Source: an uncultured Limosilactobacillus sp. (GTDB taxonomy: Bacteria > Bacillota > Bacilli > Lactobacillales > Lactobacillaceae). Taken from it: a stretch of DNA of 12,012 bases. Made by a program: the position numbers and the translations under genes. Position 1 is the stretch's first letter. Every line of letters starts with the position of its first letter. Shown piece after piece: positions 1 to 6,609 of the stretch. The stretch is from NCBI RefSeq assembly GCF_934202235.1, contig NZ_CAKPXS010000049.1:1-12012 (forward strand), read 5' to 3'. The notes below the pieces were generated by a model, which saw only the letters and a program-made list of their open reading frames with translations, was not told the DNA's origin and ran no database searches.

Positions 1-81
1 CCCTTTTTGTATGCAAAAATCCCATTAATAGATTACCACTTGGATAATCCATCAACAGGATTTAGTGTAGAGCCTAAGTAA
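1..81 (+). CDS. C-terminal end of an unidentified protein (partial)
   Basis: The first frame is open from the first base to a TAA at 79-81 and encodes 26 residues ending ...STGFSVEPK; the other two plus-strand frames hit stops within about 45 bases. The fragment is followed 12 bases later by a strong terminator, which fits the end of a plus-strand gene converging on ldh. The residues (Pro/aromatic-rich, PLIDYHLDNPS) are not enough for me to recognise a family. It could also be chance, since 78 open bases are not decisive. The upstream sequence is needed to decide. Confidence 0.5.
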   Translation, partial: PFLYAKIPLIDYHLDNPSTGFSVEPK

Positions 82-92
82 TCAATAAACGC

Positions 93-130
93 AAAAAGCA
101 GCGGGGATCAAAAATCCTCGCTGCTTTTTT
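93..130. terminator. Bidirectional rho-independent terminator between convergent genes
   Basis: An 11-bp stem (98-108 paired with 114-124, one G-U pair) closes a 5-base loop. It is preceded by five A (93-97) and followed by six T (125-130), so it carries a U tract on either strand. It can end the unidentified gene on the plus strand and ldh on the minus strand, whose stop codon is 14 bases away. Confidence 0.9.
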
Positions 131-143
131 GATGGAATTAAGA

Positions 144-1097
144 TTAGTAACCTAACTTAGCCATTCCGTCCTTCGCAACCTTTTCCAGCGTTGCTGCTGA
201 ATCAGCCATGGCCTTCTTTTCACGGTCATCCATTGGGACTTCCAGCACGGATGCAACACCTGAGGCGTTGACAACGGCCGGTGAACCAATGTAGAGACCC
301 TTCAGGTCGTATTCACCGTTAACTGGTGCACCGATTGGCAAAACAGCATTTTCGTCACGCAGGATTGCCCGTGAAATCCGCATCAGGGCAGTGGCAACAC
401 CATAGAAAGTGGCGCCCTTACGGTTAATGATTTCGTAAGCCTTGTTCCGAACATCGTCTTCGATCTTCAGCAGCTCATCCATTGAAACGCCTTGTTCCTT
501 AGCCAGGTCAAGTACCGGCTTGCCACCGATCGTTGCACTGCTGTAAGCAGCAAATTCGGAGTCACCGTGTTCACCCATGATGTTAGCTGAAACATCAACT
601 GGGGAAACGTTGAACTTCTTGGCCAGGGCAACACGGAGACGAGCGGAGTCCAGTGAGGTACCAGAACCGACAACCTTGTTCCGTGGGAAGCCAGAAATCT
701 TTTGAACAGCGTAAGTCAAAATGTCAACCGGGTTAGCAGCAACCAGGAAGATACCGTTAAAGCCGCTCTTCATGATTGGTTCAACAACGGACTTGATGAT
801 CTTCAGGTTCTTGTCAACCAGTTGCAGACGAGTTTCACCAGGCTTCTGTGGTGCACCGGCAGTAATTACTACCAGGTCGGCATCCTTGCAGGTGTCGTAA
901 TCTGCGGAGTAGAAGTTCTTTGGGGCGGTGAAGGCAGTAGCGTCTTCGAGGTCGAGGGCGTCACCCTCAGTCCGCTTTTTAACAATATCAACAATGGCAA
1001 ATTCTTCTGCCAGTCCTTGTTGAGCCATGGCGAAGGCGTAGCTTGAACCAACGGCACCGTCACCGACTAAGACAACTTTTTGGTGATTCTTAGACAT
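144..1097 (-). CDS. ldh: L-lactate dehydrogenase
   Basis: Cytoplasmic enzyme that reduces pyruvate to L-lactate with NADH, regenerating NAD+ at the end of fermentation. The 317 residues match the usual family length. An N-terminal Rossmann fold shows GDGAVG at 12-17 and an acidic residue (Asp37) suited to NAD. The mobile-loop GETR motif gives Arg90. The catalytic set is visible as Asp150 and Arg153 in the SLDSARLR stretch and His177 in GEHGDSE. By alignment from memory with Geobacillus LDH, the second FBP-site Arg is kept (Arg155) but the classical His188 is Ser170, so FBP activation looks unlikely (inference); this resembles the non-allosteric Lactiplantibacillus plantarum type. The start is the ATG at 1097, preceded on the minus strand by an AAAGGGAG ribosome binding site. 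The gene is monocistronic, with an extended -10 promoter and a shared terminator. A 2-hydroxyisocaproate dehydrogenase-like activity cannot be excluded from sequence alone. Confidence 0.95.
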   Translation of the reverse strand: MSKNHQKVVLVGDGAVGSSYAFAMAQQGLAEEFAIVDIVKKRTEGDALDLEDATAFTAPKNFYSADYDTCKDADLVVITAGAPQKPGETRLQLVDKNLKIIKSVVEPIMKSGFNGIFLVAANPVDILTYAVQKISGFPRNKVVGSGTSLDSARLRVALAKKFNVSPVDVSANIMGEHGDSEFAAYSSATIGGKPVLDLAKEQGVSMDELLKIEDDVRNKAYEIINRKGATFYGVATALMRISRAILRDENAVLPIGAPVNGEYDLKGLYIGSPAVVNASGVASVLEVPMDDREKKAMADSAATLEKVAKDGMAKLGY

Positions 1098-1155
1098 GTG
1101 TTACTCTCCCTTTCTTTTAACCAAATGGTTAGCTTTGTCAATTACTAACGTCACA

Positions 1156-1184
1156 ATTATATCATTATTTAATAAGGTTAAAAC
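1156..1184 (-). promoter_or_regulatory. Probable ldh promoter (extended -10)
   Basis: On the minus strand a perfect TATAAT (1161 down to 1156) is preceded by TGA, giving an extended TGnTATAAT. The matching -35 position (about 1184-1179) reads GTTTTA, which is poor and typical of extended -10 promoters. The predicted transcript has a leader of about 50 bases. The leader contains a small inverted repeat, TAACC-AAAT-GGTTA (1118-1131), just ahead of the ribosome binding site. Confidence 0.65.
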
Positions 1185-1194
1185 ACCAAATTCA

Positions 1195-1207
1195 CGGTGG
1201 ACCACCG
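1195..1207. promoter_or_regulatory. 13-bp dyad between divergent promoters, possible operator
   Basis: CGGTGG-A-CCACCG is a perfect inverted repeat around one central base. It is 10 bases from the -35 position of the ldh promoter on one side and 13 bases from the -35 of the small basic gene on the other. The position suits a shared operator, but no regulator is recognised. It does not resemble a CcpA cre site or a Rex site. It could also form a short hairpin without regulatory meaning. Confidence 0.35.
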
Positions 1208-1220
1208 GGGGACACTTACT

Positions 1221-1249
1221 TTGGCAAAGACCATGAATTATGATACAAT
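1221..1249 (+). promoter_or_regulatory. Promoter of the small basic protein gene
   Basis: TTGGCA (1221-1226) and TACAAT (1244-1249) are separated by exactly 17 bases, and TGA directly before the -10 gives an extended -10. This is a good housekeeping-sigma promoter with a predicted leader of about 65 bases before the ATG at 1321. Confidence 0.75.
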
Positions 1250-1320
1250 ATGACAGATATTAAAGACCTGTCGAAATTAACGACCGGCAACTTCAAGATA
1301 GGAAAGGAGGAGATGATTAC

Positions 1321-1644
1321 ATGCTTAATCGGACAAAACGGTTTATGCGGGAGAATGACTTGACCTACCATAAGGAATACATTCGGCCAATGATGACGCC
1401 GCAACATATCTACGTCTTCCGCTTTGGTAAGCACCGGCTTAACAACCGGGTAATCATTCGCTACTCCCACACCTGGACCGGAAGGCTGAAGATCAACGAA
1501 ATTGATGTTCGTCTGCATCACCAGCAGCATCCCCGTATTTTTAAGACGGAAACGGAAATGATTGACTACCTTCAGCACCATATGGAAAAGAAACGGGCAA
1601 AGCGTTTGCGCAAGCAAGAAGAAAAAAAGAGCGCTGACAATTAA
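1321..1644 (+). CDS. Small basic hypothetical protein (107 aa)
   Basis: I do not recognise this family. The ATG follows a very strong AGGAAAGGAGGAG ribosome binding site, and the gene has its own promoter and its own terminator, so it is very probably real and monocistronic. The protein has no signal peptide or membrane segment. It is rich in Arg, Lys, His and aromatic residues, with a middle stretch (about 28-75) that alternates hydrophobic and charged residues like beta strands. It ends in a highly basic helix-like tail (about 88-105, KKRAKRLRKQEEKK). Such a composition would suit nucleic-acid or ribosome contact, but that is speculation. Divergence from ldh across a shared 220-base region raises the possibility of common control. 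Confidence 0.8.
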   Translation: MLNRTKRFMRENDLTYHKEYIRPMMTPQHIYVFRFGKHRLNNRVIIRYSHTWTGRLKINEIDVRLHHQQHPRIFKTETEMIDYLQHHMEKKRAKRLRKQEEKKSADN

Positions 1645-1646
1645 CG

Positions 1647-1684
1647 AAAAGGGGCACACGACGCTGACGTCATGGGCCCTTTTT
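1647..1684 (+). terminator. Rho-independent terminator after the small basic gene
   Basis: AAAAGGG (1647-1653) pairs with CCCTTTT, enclosing an inner GACG-CTGA-CGTC hairpin and running into a T tract at 1680-1684. It lies 3 bases after the stop codon and about 30 bases before the prmA start. Confidence 0.7.
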
Positions 1685-1713
1685 CTTTCAAAAGGAAGAA
1701 ATGAGGAGAAACA

Positions 1714-2679
1714 ATGGAATGGACAGCAATTAAGGTGGAAACGAGTAACGAAGCGGTGGAAGCTGTTAGTAGTATTTTGACGGCGGCGGGGGCCAATGGT
1801 GTCCAAATCGACAACGCTGCCGACTATCAGCAACTGACTGCGGGTCGCTTTGGCAAACATGGTGAAATTGTTGACCCGGCGACGCTGCCGCACCGCCAGC
1901 ACGGCGCGGTCTTAACCGGTTATTTTCCACCCCAGACCTTTGCCCCAGAATTGCTGCCAGAAATTAAGCAGCGGGTCGATCAGCTGAATGAATTTGGCCT
2001 TGATCCTTCACCGGCGAAGGTCGCAGCGGACGAAATTAAGGATGAACAGTGGGCAACGGTTTGGCAAAAGTATTACCACCCGGTGCGGGTTACCAACCAG
2101 CTCACGGTGGTCCCGCGGTGGGAAGATTACCAACCCCAACAACGTGGTGAGAAATTAATTACTCTGGATCCGGGGATGGCCTTTGGGACCGGGACCCACC
2201 CGACCACTAAGTTGATGCTTCAGGCACTGACAATGGTGGTTCGCGGTGGTGAATCAATGATTGACGTGGGGACTGGTTCTGGCGTTTTGAGTATTGCTGC
2301 CAAGCTCCTGGGAGTGGGCCACGTGGCTGCTTATGATATTGACGAAGTAGCGCTGCGGTCTGCCCGCGAAAACCTGGCGTTGAACCCTGCTGCCGGCGAG
2401 GTTGAGCTGGGGGTCAATAGCCTGCTGGACGGGATCGACACACAAGTAGATCTGGTCATCGCTAACATCTTAGCCGAGATTATTGTCCCCCTGGTTCCTC
2501 AAGCCAGAAAAAATCTGAAGGCCGGCGGTAAGCTGCTTCTCTCTGGTATCATTGCCGATAAGGAGCCGTTGATTGCTGACACACTGAAAAAGAACGACTT
2601 CATTATTGATGAGACGATGAGGATTGACGACTGGTTTGGCATTATCGCCCACCGGCCAACAAAGGAGGAAGACTACTAG
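1714..2679 (+). CDS. prmA: Ribosomal protein L11 methyltransferase PrmA
   Basis: SAM-dependent cytoplasmic enzyme that methylates amino groups of ribosomal protein L11. At 321 residues it is slightly longer than the common family length of about 290-315. The N-terminal substrate-recognition domain covers roughly 1-130. The catalytic domain carries the family hallmark DPGMAFGTGTHPTT (152-165), then SAM motif I DVGTGSG (184-190), an acidic ribose-binding stretch DIDEVAL (208-214), and the motif IV-like DLVIANILAEI (246-256), whose NxL signature is typical of PrmA. The ATG has a GAGGAG site 6 bases upstream. The stop overlaps the rsmE start by one base, a conserved prmA-rsmE pairing. No promoter is evident in the short gap after the preceding terminator. 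Confidence 0.95.
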   Translation: MEWTAIKVETSNEAVEAVSSILTAAGANGVQIDNAADYQQLTAGRFGKHGEIVDPATLPHRQHGAVLTGYFPPQTFAPELLPEIKQRVDQLNEFGLDPSPAKVAADEIKDEQWATVWQKYYHPVRVTNQLTVVPRWEDYQPQQRGEKLITLDPGMAFGTGTHPTTKLMLQALTMVVRGGESMIDVGTGSGVLSIAAKLLGVGHVAAYDIDEVALRSARENLALNPAAGEVELGVNSLLDGIDTQVDLVIANILAEIIVPLVPQARKNLKAGGKLLLSGIIADKEPLIADTLKKNDFIIDETMRIDDWFGIIAHRPTKEEDY

Positions 2680-3422
2680 TGCAACGCTACTTTGTCACCA
2701 ACCAGCAGCCGGCTGACACAGTTGAACTGCCAGCTGATATCAGCCACCACCTCGTGGACGTAATGCGAGCCAAAGTCGGTGCAAAAATTGAAATTGTCTG
2801 TGCTGACCACCAAGCTTACCTGGCAACCGTCATTAGTCTTCAGCCAGCCATGGTCAGGGTTGACCAGCCATTAAACAAGAGTGTCGAAATGCCGGTGACC
2901 GTGACAATTGCCTGTGGTTTGCCGAAAACCAAGGAAAAGCCGCAGCTCATTGTTCAAAAAGGAACCGAACTAGGCGCAACGCGGATCGTCTTTTTTGATT
3001 GCCAGCGGTCCATTAGCCATTGGACTTCACCGCGACGGGAGAAAAAATTGGCACGTCTGCAAAAAATTGCTAACGGTGCGGCTGAACAATCGCACCGTAC
3101 GGTTCAGCCACGGGTAGTTTACCGTGATAGTTGGCAGGACGTTTTGACCGATTTTCCGACTGACACTGCCGTGGTTGCCTGGGAGGAATCTGCCAAGCAG
3201 GGTGAGGTAAGTCGTTTGCAAGCGACACTTGGAAAGTTAAAGGCTGGCGAACGGTTGACGGCCTTCTTTGGCCCCGAAGGCGGGTTAACGAGCGCGGAGA
3301 TTAACGCAATGAATGACCAGGGGGTTGTCTCAGTCGGCCTGGGACCACGAATTCTACGGACAGAAACGGCACCACTTTACTTCTTGAGTGCGGTCTCTTA
3401 CCAGACGGAATTAAATGGCTAA
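2679..3422 (+). CDS. rsmE: 16S rRNA (uracil1498-N3)-methyltransferase RsmE
   Basis: Methylates N3 of U1498 in 16S rRNA near the decoding region, using SAM. The 247 residues are the normal length. An N-terminal PUA-like RNA-binding part (about 1-70) contains the family HHL...VMR pattern (23-30). The SPOUT (trefoil-knot) domain shows EQS at 136-138, GPEGG at 198-202 and the knot/SAM motif LGPRILRTETA at 221-231. I chose the GTG at 2679 because AAAGGAGG at 2661-2668 lies 10 bases upstream. That GTG shares its first base with the prmA TAG stop, so the two are probably translationally coupled. Confidence 0.95.
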   Translation: MQRYFVTNQQPADTVELPADISHHLVDVMRAKVGAKIEIVCADHQAYLATVISLQPAMVRVDQPLNKSVEMPVTVTIACGLPKTKEKPQLIVQKGTELGATRIVFFDCQRSISHWTSPRREKKLARLQKIANGAAEQSHRTVQPRVVYRDSWQDVLTDFPTDTAVVAWEESAKQGEVSRLQATLGKLKAGERLTAFFGPEGGLTSAEINAMNDQGVVSVGLGPRILRTETAPLYFLSAVSYQTELNG

Positions 3423-3437
3423 ACTGGTTGGTTGTGG

Positions 3438-3443
3438 TAAAAT
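3438..3443 (+). promoter_or_regulatory. Possible weak promoter ahead of the small membrane gene
   Basis: TGGTAAAAT gives an extended -10 (TAAAAT, 3438-3443) in the 59-base gap between rsmE and the next gene. No good -35 is seen at the right distance, so this may be an internal operon promoter or chance. Confidence 0.3.
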
Positions 3444-3481
3444 ATTCACCATTAACAAGAGCAAAGGAGCACAGAATTGGG

Positions 3482-3826
3482 ATGTTAAAGCGGGTTAAAC
3501 AACGGATAATCGAACTGGGCTGGAGCTGGTGGCTAGCCGTAATGATGGGTGCAGTAGTCCTGCCACTTCTCGGCCGCTTTTTACCTTTTATGAACAAGGC
3601 GAAGCTGGTGGGGTGGGTTCTATTTATTATCAACGGGCTGATCAGTTGGTGGCTGGGAAGGTCACTGGCCAAACACCAACTGTCGGGCCTGTGGATCTTT
3701 TTGATGCCAATCTTGTTCTTGATCATCGATTTTCAGTTTTTGCCCAAGTACACCCGTTACTTTGCTCTATTTTACCTGGGGGTCAGTTACCTTAGCTGGT
3801 CGATGACCAACCATTACTTACGCTAG
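3482..3826 (+). CDS. Small four-helix membrane protein of unknown function (114 aa)
   Basis: I do not recognise a family. Four hydrophobic segments are visible at about 16-36, 41-59, 69-87 and 93-109, separated by very short loops. A basic N-terminus (MLKRVKQR) and basic residues at 60-65 suggest N-terminus and even loops inside. The ATG at 3482 is preferred over the in-frame TTG at 3428 because an AAAGGAG site (3463-3469) lies upstream of it and residues encoded before it are not membrane-like; the 12-base spacing is slightly long. The gene sits between rsmE and rel with 24 bases before rel, so it is probably cotranscribed with them. Its role may be unrelated to its neighbours. Confidence 0.7.
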   Translation: MLKRVKQRIIELGWSWWLAVMMGAVVLPLLGRFLPFMNKAKLVGWVLFIINGLISWWLGRSLAKHQLSGLWIFLMPILFLIIDFQFLPKYTRYFALFYLGVSYLSWSMTNHYLR

Positions 3827-3850
3827 GATGACCAGGAGGGAGGAATAGAA

Positions 3851-6100
3851 ATGGCAGTTAGTCAAGAGGAAGAAGCACGTGAATTAAGCCACGAAGATGT
3901 CGCTAATATTTGCCGGACCTATATGAATGAGGAGCACGTTGCCAAGGTGGAACAGGCGTACCACTTTGCAGCTGTTGCCCACCATGACCAGCGTCGTAAA
4001 TCGGGCGAACCATACATTATCCACCCGATCCAGGTTGCTGGCATTCTTGCCAAGTTGCACATGGATCCGGACTCCGTTTGTGCGGGCTACTTACACGATA
4101 TTGTCGAAGATACGGGGGCCACTCTGGAGGATATCCAGGAGCTCTTTGGGCCGACCATTGCGCTGATCGTTGATGGTGATACTAAGTTAGGCAAGATTCA
4201 CTATAAGTCTAATAAGGAACAGATGGCGGCTACTCACCGCAAGCTCTTATTGGCGATGAGTAAAGATATCCGTGTGATGATTGTGAAGTTAGCAGACCGG
4301 CTGCATAACATGCGCACCCTCCAGCACCTCCGACCTGATAAGCAACGACGAATTGCCAACGAAACGCTCGAAATTTACGCGCCGATTGCTGACCGGCTGG
4401 GAATTAGCACGATCAAGTGGGAACTGGAAGATCTCTCCCTTCGCTACCTTAACCCCCAGCAGTACTACCGGATTGTTCACCTGATGAACTCCCGGCGGGA
4501 CCAGCGGGTTGAATACATTAACAATGCGATCAAGATGATCAAAGACGCCATTAGCGACCTCGAACTCGGTTCGAACGTGGAAATTTACGGGCGGCCGAAA
4601 CACATCTATTCCATCTACCACAAGATGGTTACCAAGCATAAACAATTTAGCGAAATTTATGACCTGCTAGCCGTGCGGGTCGTGGTGGATTCAATTCGGG
4701 ATTGCTATGCCGTCCTCGGTGCCATTCACACCAATTGGAAACCGATGCCGGGCCGCTTCAAGGACTACATTGCCATGCCAAAGAGCAATGGTTACCAATC
4801 GTTGCACACGACGGTTATCGGTCCCGGTGGCCGGCCACTAGAAATCCAGATTCGGACGCACCATATGCACGAAGTGGCTGAATACGGGGTTGCTGCTCAC
4901 TGGGCTTACAAGGAAGGCAACTTCAACGGCGTCAAGCAGAGCGAAGATGCTCGTAAGCTGAATGTCGTCAAGGAAATCCTGGAGCTGCGTTCAGAAACGA
5001 AAGATAACGATGACTTTATGCAGGGCGTCCAGAGTGATGTCTTCTCCGATAAGGTGTACGCCTTTACGCCGAAGGGCGACGTTATCGAAATGCCAAAGGG
5101 CTCGGGACCGTTGGACATGGCTTACCAAATTCATACCGAGGTGGGCAACCACGCCACCGGTGCCAAGGTTAACGGGCGAATTGTCCCACTGGACTATGAA
5201 ATTAAAAACGGTGATATTGTCGACATTATGACTTCTTCGTCATCCGCTGGCCCCAGCCGGGATTGGCTGGAGTTAGTTTCTACCCGGCGGGCCCGGAACA
5301 AGATTCGCCAATTTTTCCGTAGCCATGACCGCAAGCAAAACATTGAGGAAGGAATCCGGCTGGTGGAACGTGAGCTTTCTGAAACCGGCTTTGACCCGAC
5401 CAGCTTGATGGCGGCTGATGACACGGCCAAAGTAGCAGCTAAGCTTAACTACCGGACCGCCGAAGACATGTTTGCCTCCGTGGGGTTTGGTGACCTGTCC
5501 GCCAAGGGGGTTGCCAACCGGCTAACCTCTGATATCCGTCAGCAACGGCGTGATGATCAGCAGAAGGCCGAGGAAAAAGCCGTCATGGAAGAACACCAGA
5601 CGGTGGATACCAGAGGCCCTCACGACAGTGATCATATTTCAAAGGGCAACGGCGGCGTCGTTGTCGAAGGGGTCGACAACCTGCTGACGCGGTTAAGCCA
5701 TTGCTGTAACCCAGTTCCCGGTGACGAGATTGTGGGGTATATTACCAAGGGCCGCGGCGTCTCCGTTCACCGTGCTGACTGTCCAAACATCAAGCACGCC
5801 GCCGAAAGTGGTCAGCGAATTGTCAATGTGTACTGGGATAACCCGGCTGGCGATAAGACGAACTACAATGCCGACATCGAAGTGGAAGGGTATAACCGGA
5901 ACGGACTACTGAACGACGTTTTGCGGTCAATTAACAACAATACCCGCTACCTGACGTCGGTTAACGGGAAAGTCGATCATAACAAGATGGCAGTCATCCA
6001 TGCTTCTGTGGGTGTCCGCAATAAGCAGCACCTGCAACTAATCATGGATGCTTTAAAAAACATTCCCGACGTTTACGTTGTCAAACGGGTCATTTCATAG
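3851..6100 (+). CDS. rel: Bifunctional (p)ppGpp synthetase/hydrolase Rel
   Basis: Makes (p)ppGpp from ATP and GTP/GDP on starved ribosomes and hydrolyses it, so it sets the stringent response. The 749 residues match long RSH enzymes. The N-terminal HD hydrolase has His58, the His82-Asp83 pair, Glu86-Asp87, Asp149 and Asn153. The synthetase domain has GRPKHIYSIY (247-256), RFKD (302-305), YQSLHTT (315-321) and EIQIRT (331-336). RFKD is the RxKD form seen in bifunctional enzymes, not the EXDD form of RelA. TGS follows at about 400-460, then a helical region, a zinc-finger part with Cys618-Cys619, His640 and Cys644, and an ACT/RRM domain at about 675-748. All domains are intact. One oddity is Asp110 in DGDTKL, where close homologues I recall have Val. 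The ATG has a GGAGGGAGG site, and dtd follows after 9 bases. Confidence 0.97.
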   Translation: MAVSQEEEARELSHEDVANICRTYMNEEHVAKVEQAYHFAAVAHHDQRRKSGEPYIIHPIQVAGILAKLHMDPDSVCAGYLHDIVEDTGATLEDIQELFGPTIALIVDGDTKLGKIHYKSNKEQMAATHRKLLLAMSKDIRVMIVKLADRLHNMRTLQHLRPDKQRRIANETLEIYAPIADRLGISTIKWELEDLSLRYLNPQQYYRIVHLMNSRRDQRVEYINNAIKMIKDAISDLELGSNVEIYGRPKHIYSIYHKMVTKHKQFSEIYDLLAVRVVVDSIRDCYAVLGAIHTNWKPMPGRFKDYIAMPKSNGYQSLHTTVIGPGGRPLEIQIRTHHMHEVAEYGVAAHWAYKEGNFNGVKQSEDARKLNVVKEILELRSETKDNDDFMQGVQSDVFSDKVYAFTPKGDVIEMPKGSGPLDMAYQIHTEVGNHATGAKVNGRIVPLDYEIKNGDIVDIMTSSSSAGPSRDWLELVSTRRARNKIRQFFRSHDRKQNIEEGIRLVERELSETGFDPTSLMAADDTAKVAAKLNYRTAEDMFASVGFGDLSAKGVANRLTSDIRQQRRDDQQKAEEKAVMEEHQTVDTRGPHDSDHISKGNGGVVVEGVDNLLTRLSHCCNPVPGDEIVGYITKGRGVSVHRADCPNIKHAAESGQRIVNVYWDNPAGDKTNYNADIEVEGYNRNGLLNDVLRSINNNTRYLTSVNGKVDHNKMAVIHASVGVRNKQHLQLIMDALKNIPDVYVVKRVIS

Positions 6101-6109
6101 GAGGATGTC

Positions 6110-6547
6110 ATGAGAGTTGTACTGCAAAAAGTAAACCATGCCGCCGTCTCGATTGATGGTGAAGTCGTTGGTCAGATTAAAAAGGGTTACCTCTTGCTAG
6201 TTGGTTTTGCTCCCGATGATGACGAAGCAAAACTCGATTACCTTGCGCGTAAAATCTGTAACCTGCGGGTCTTTGAGGATGAAGACGGCAAGATGAATAG
6301 GGGACTGTCAGATGTTGATGGGAGTATCCTCTCCATTTCCCAATTTACCCTCTACGCTGACACCAAGCACGGTAACCGGCCAGGTTTCAGCAAAGCAGCC
6401 AAGCCGGAAATCGCCGAGCCACTGTACAAGCAATTTAATGCCAAGCTGGCGGCACACGGGGTCCATGTTGAAACCGGGCATTTTGGCGCTGACATGAAGG
6501 TTGACTTGGAAAACGACGGCCCCACCACTATCATTTACGAGAAGTAG
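6110..6547 (+). CDS. dtd: D-aminoacyl-tRNA deacylase
   Basis: Hydrolyses D-amino acids mischarged on tRNA (classically D-Tyr-tRNA), a chiral proofreading step in translation. The 145 residues are the normal family length. The signature SQFTLYAD lies at 77-84, the HGNRPGF stretch at 87-93, and the Gly-cisPro motif near the C-terminus at 137-140. The last reads GPTT, where GPVT is more usual; the key Gly-Pro is present. The ATG has an AGGAGG site, and only 9 bases separate it from the rel stop. The rel-dtd pairing is very common in Firmicutes and supports cotranscription. A terminator follows 8 bases after the stop. Confidence 0.95.
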   Translation: MRVVLQKVNHAAVSIDGEVVGQIKKGYLLLVGFAPDDDEAKLDYLARKICNLRVFEDEDGKMNRGLSDVDGSILSISQFTLYADTKHGNRPGFSKAAKPEIAEPLYKQFNAKLAAHGVHVETGHFGADMKVDLENDGPTTIIYEK

Positions 6548-6555
6548 GGAAGAGG

Positions 6556-6588
6556 ACTGCTGACCAGAAGAGGTTAAGCAGTTTTTTT
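6556..6588 (+). terminator. Rho-independent terminator after dtd
   Basis: ACTGCT (6556-6561) pairs with AGCAGT, and ACC pairs with GGT inside a small internal loop; seven T follow (6582-6588). It closes the prmA-to-dtd run. The amidase start is only 21 bases further on and no promoter is visible in the gap, so some readthrough into it is likely. Confidence 0.8.
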
Positions 6589-6609
6589 ACTTGAGGAGGA
6601 AAGTGAATC

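Noticed and set aside
702..1046. 114-codon plus-strand frame inside ldh
   Set aside because: Antisense to a complete ldh with all catalytic residues; no start signals and no recognisable protein features.
1216..1902. 228-codon minus-strand open frame
   Set aside because: It runs antisense through a promoter, the small basic gene, a terminator and the start of prmA. Its protein is low-complexity in parts and resembles no family, and it has no proper ribosome binding site. It is a shadow frame.
3428..3481. Upstream TTG start for the small membrane gene
   Set aside because: It would add 18 residues that include the translated ribosome binding site and lacks its own good site.
3301..3726. 141-codon minus-strand frame over the rsmE/membrane-gene junction
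   Set aside because: Antisense to the intact rsmE C-terminal knot motif and to the small membrane gene; no ribosome binding site or protein signature.
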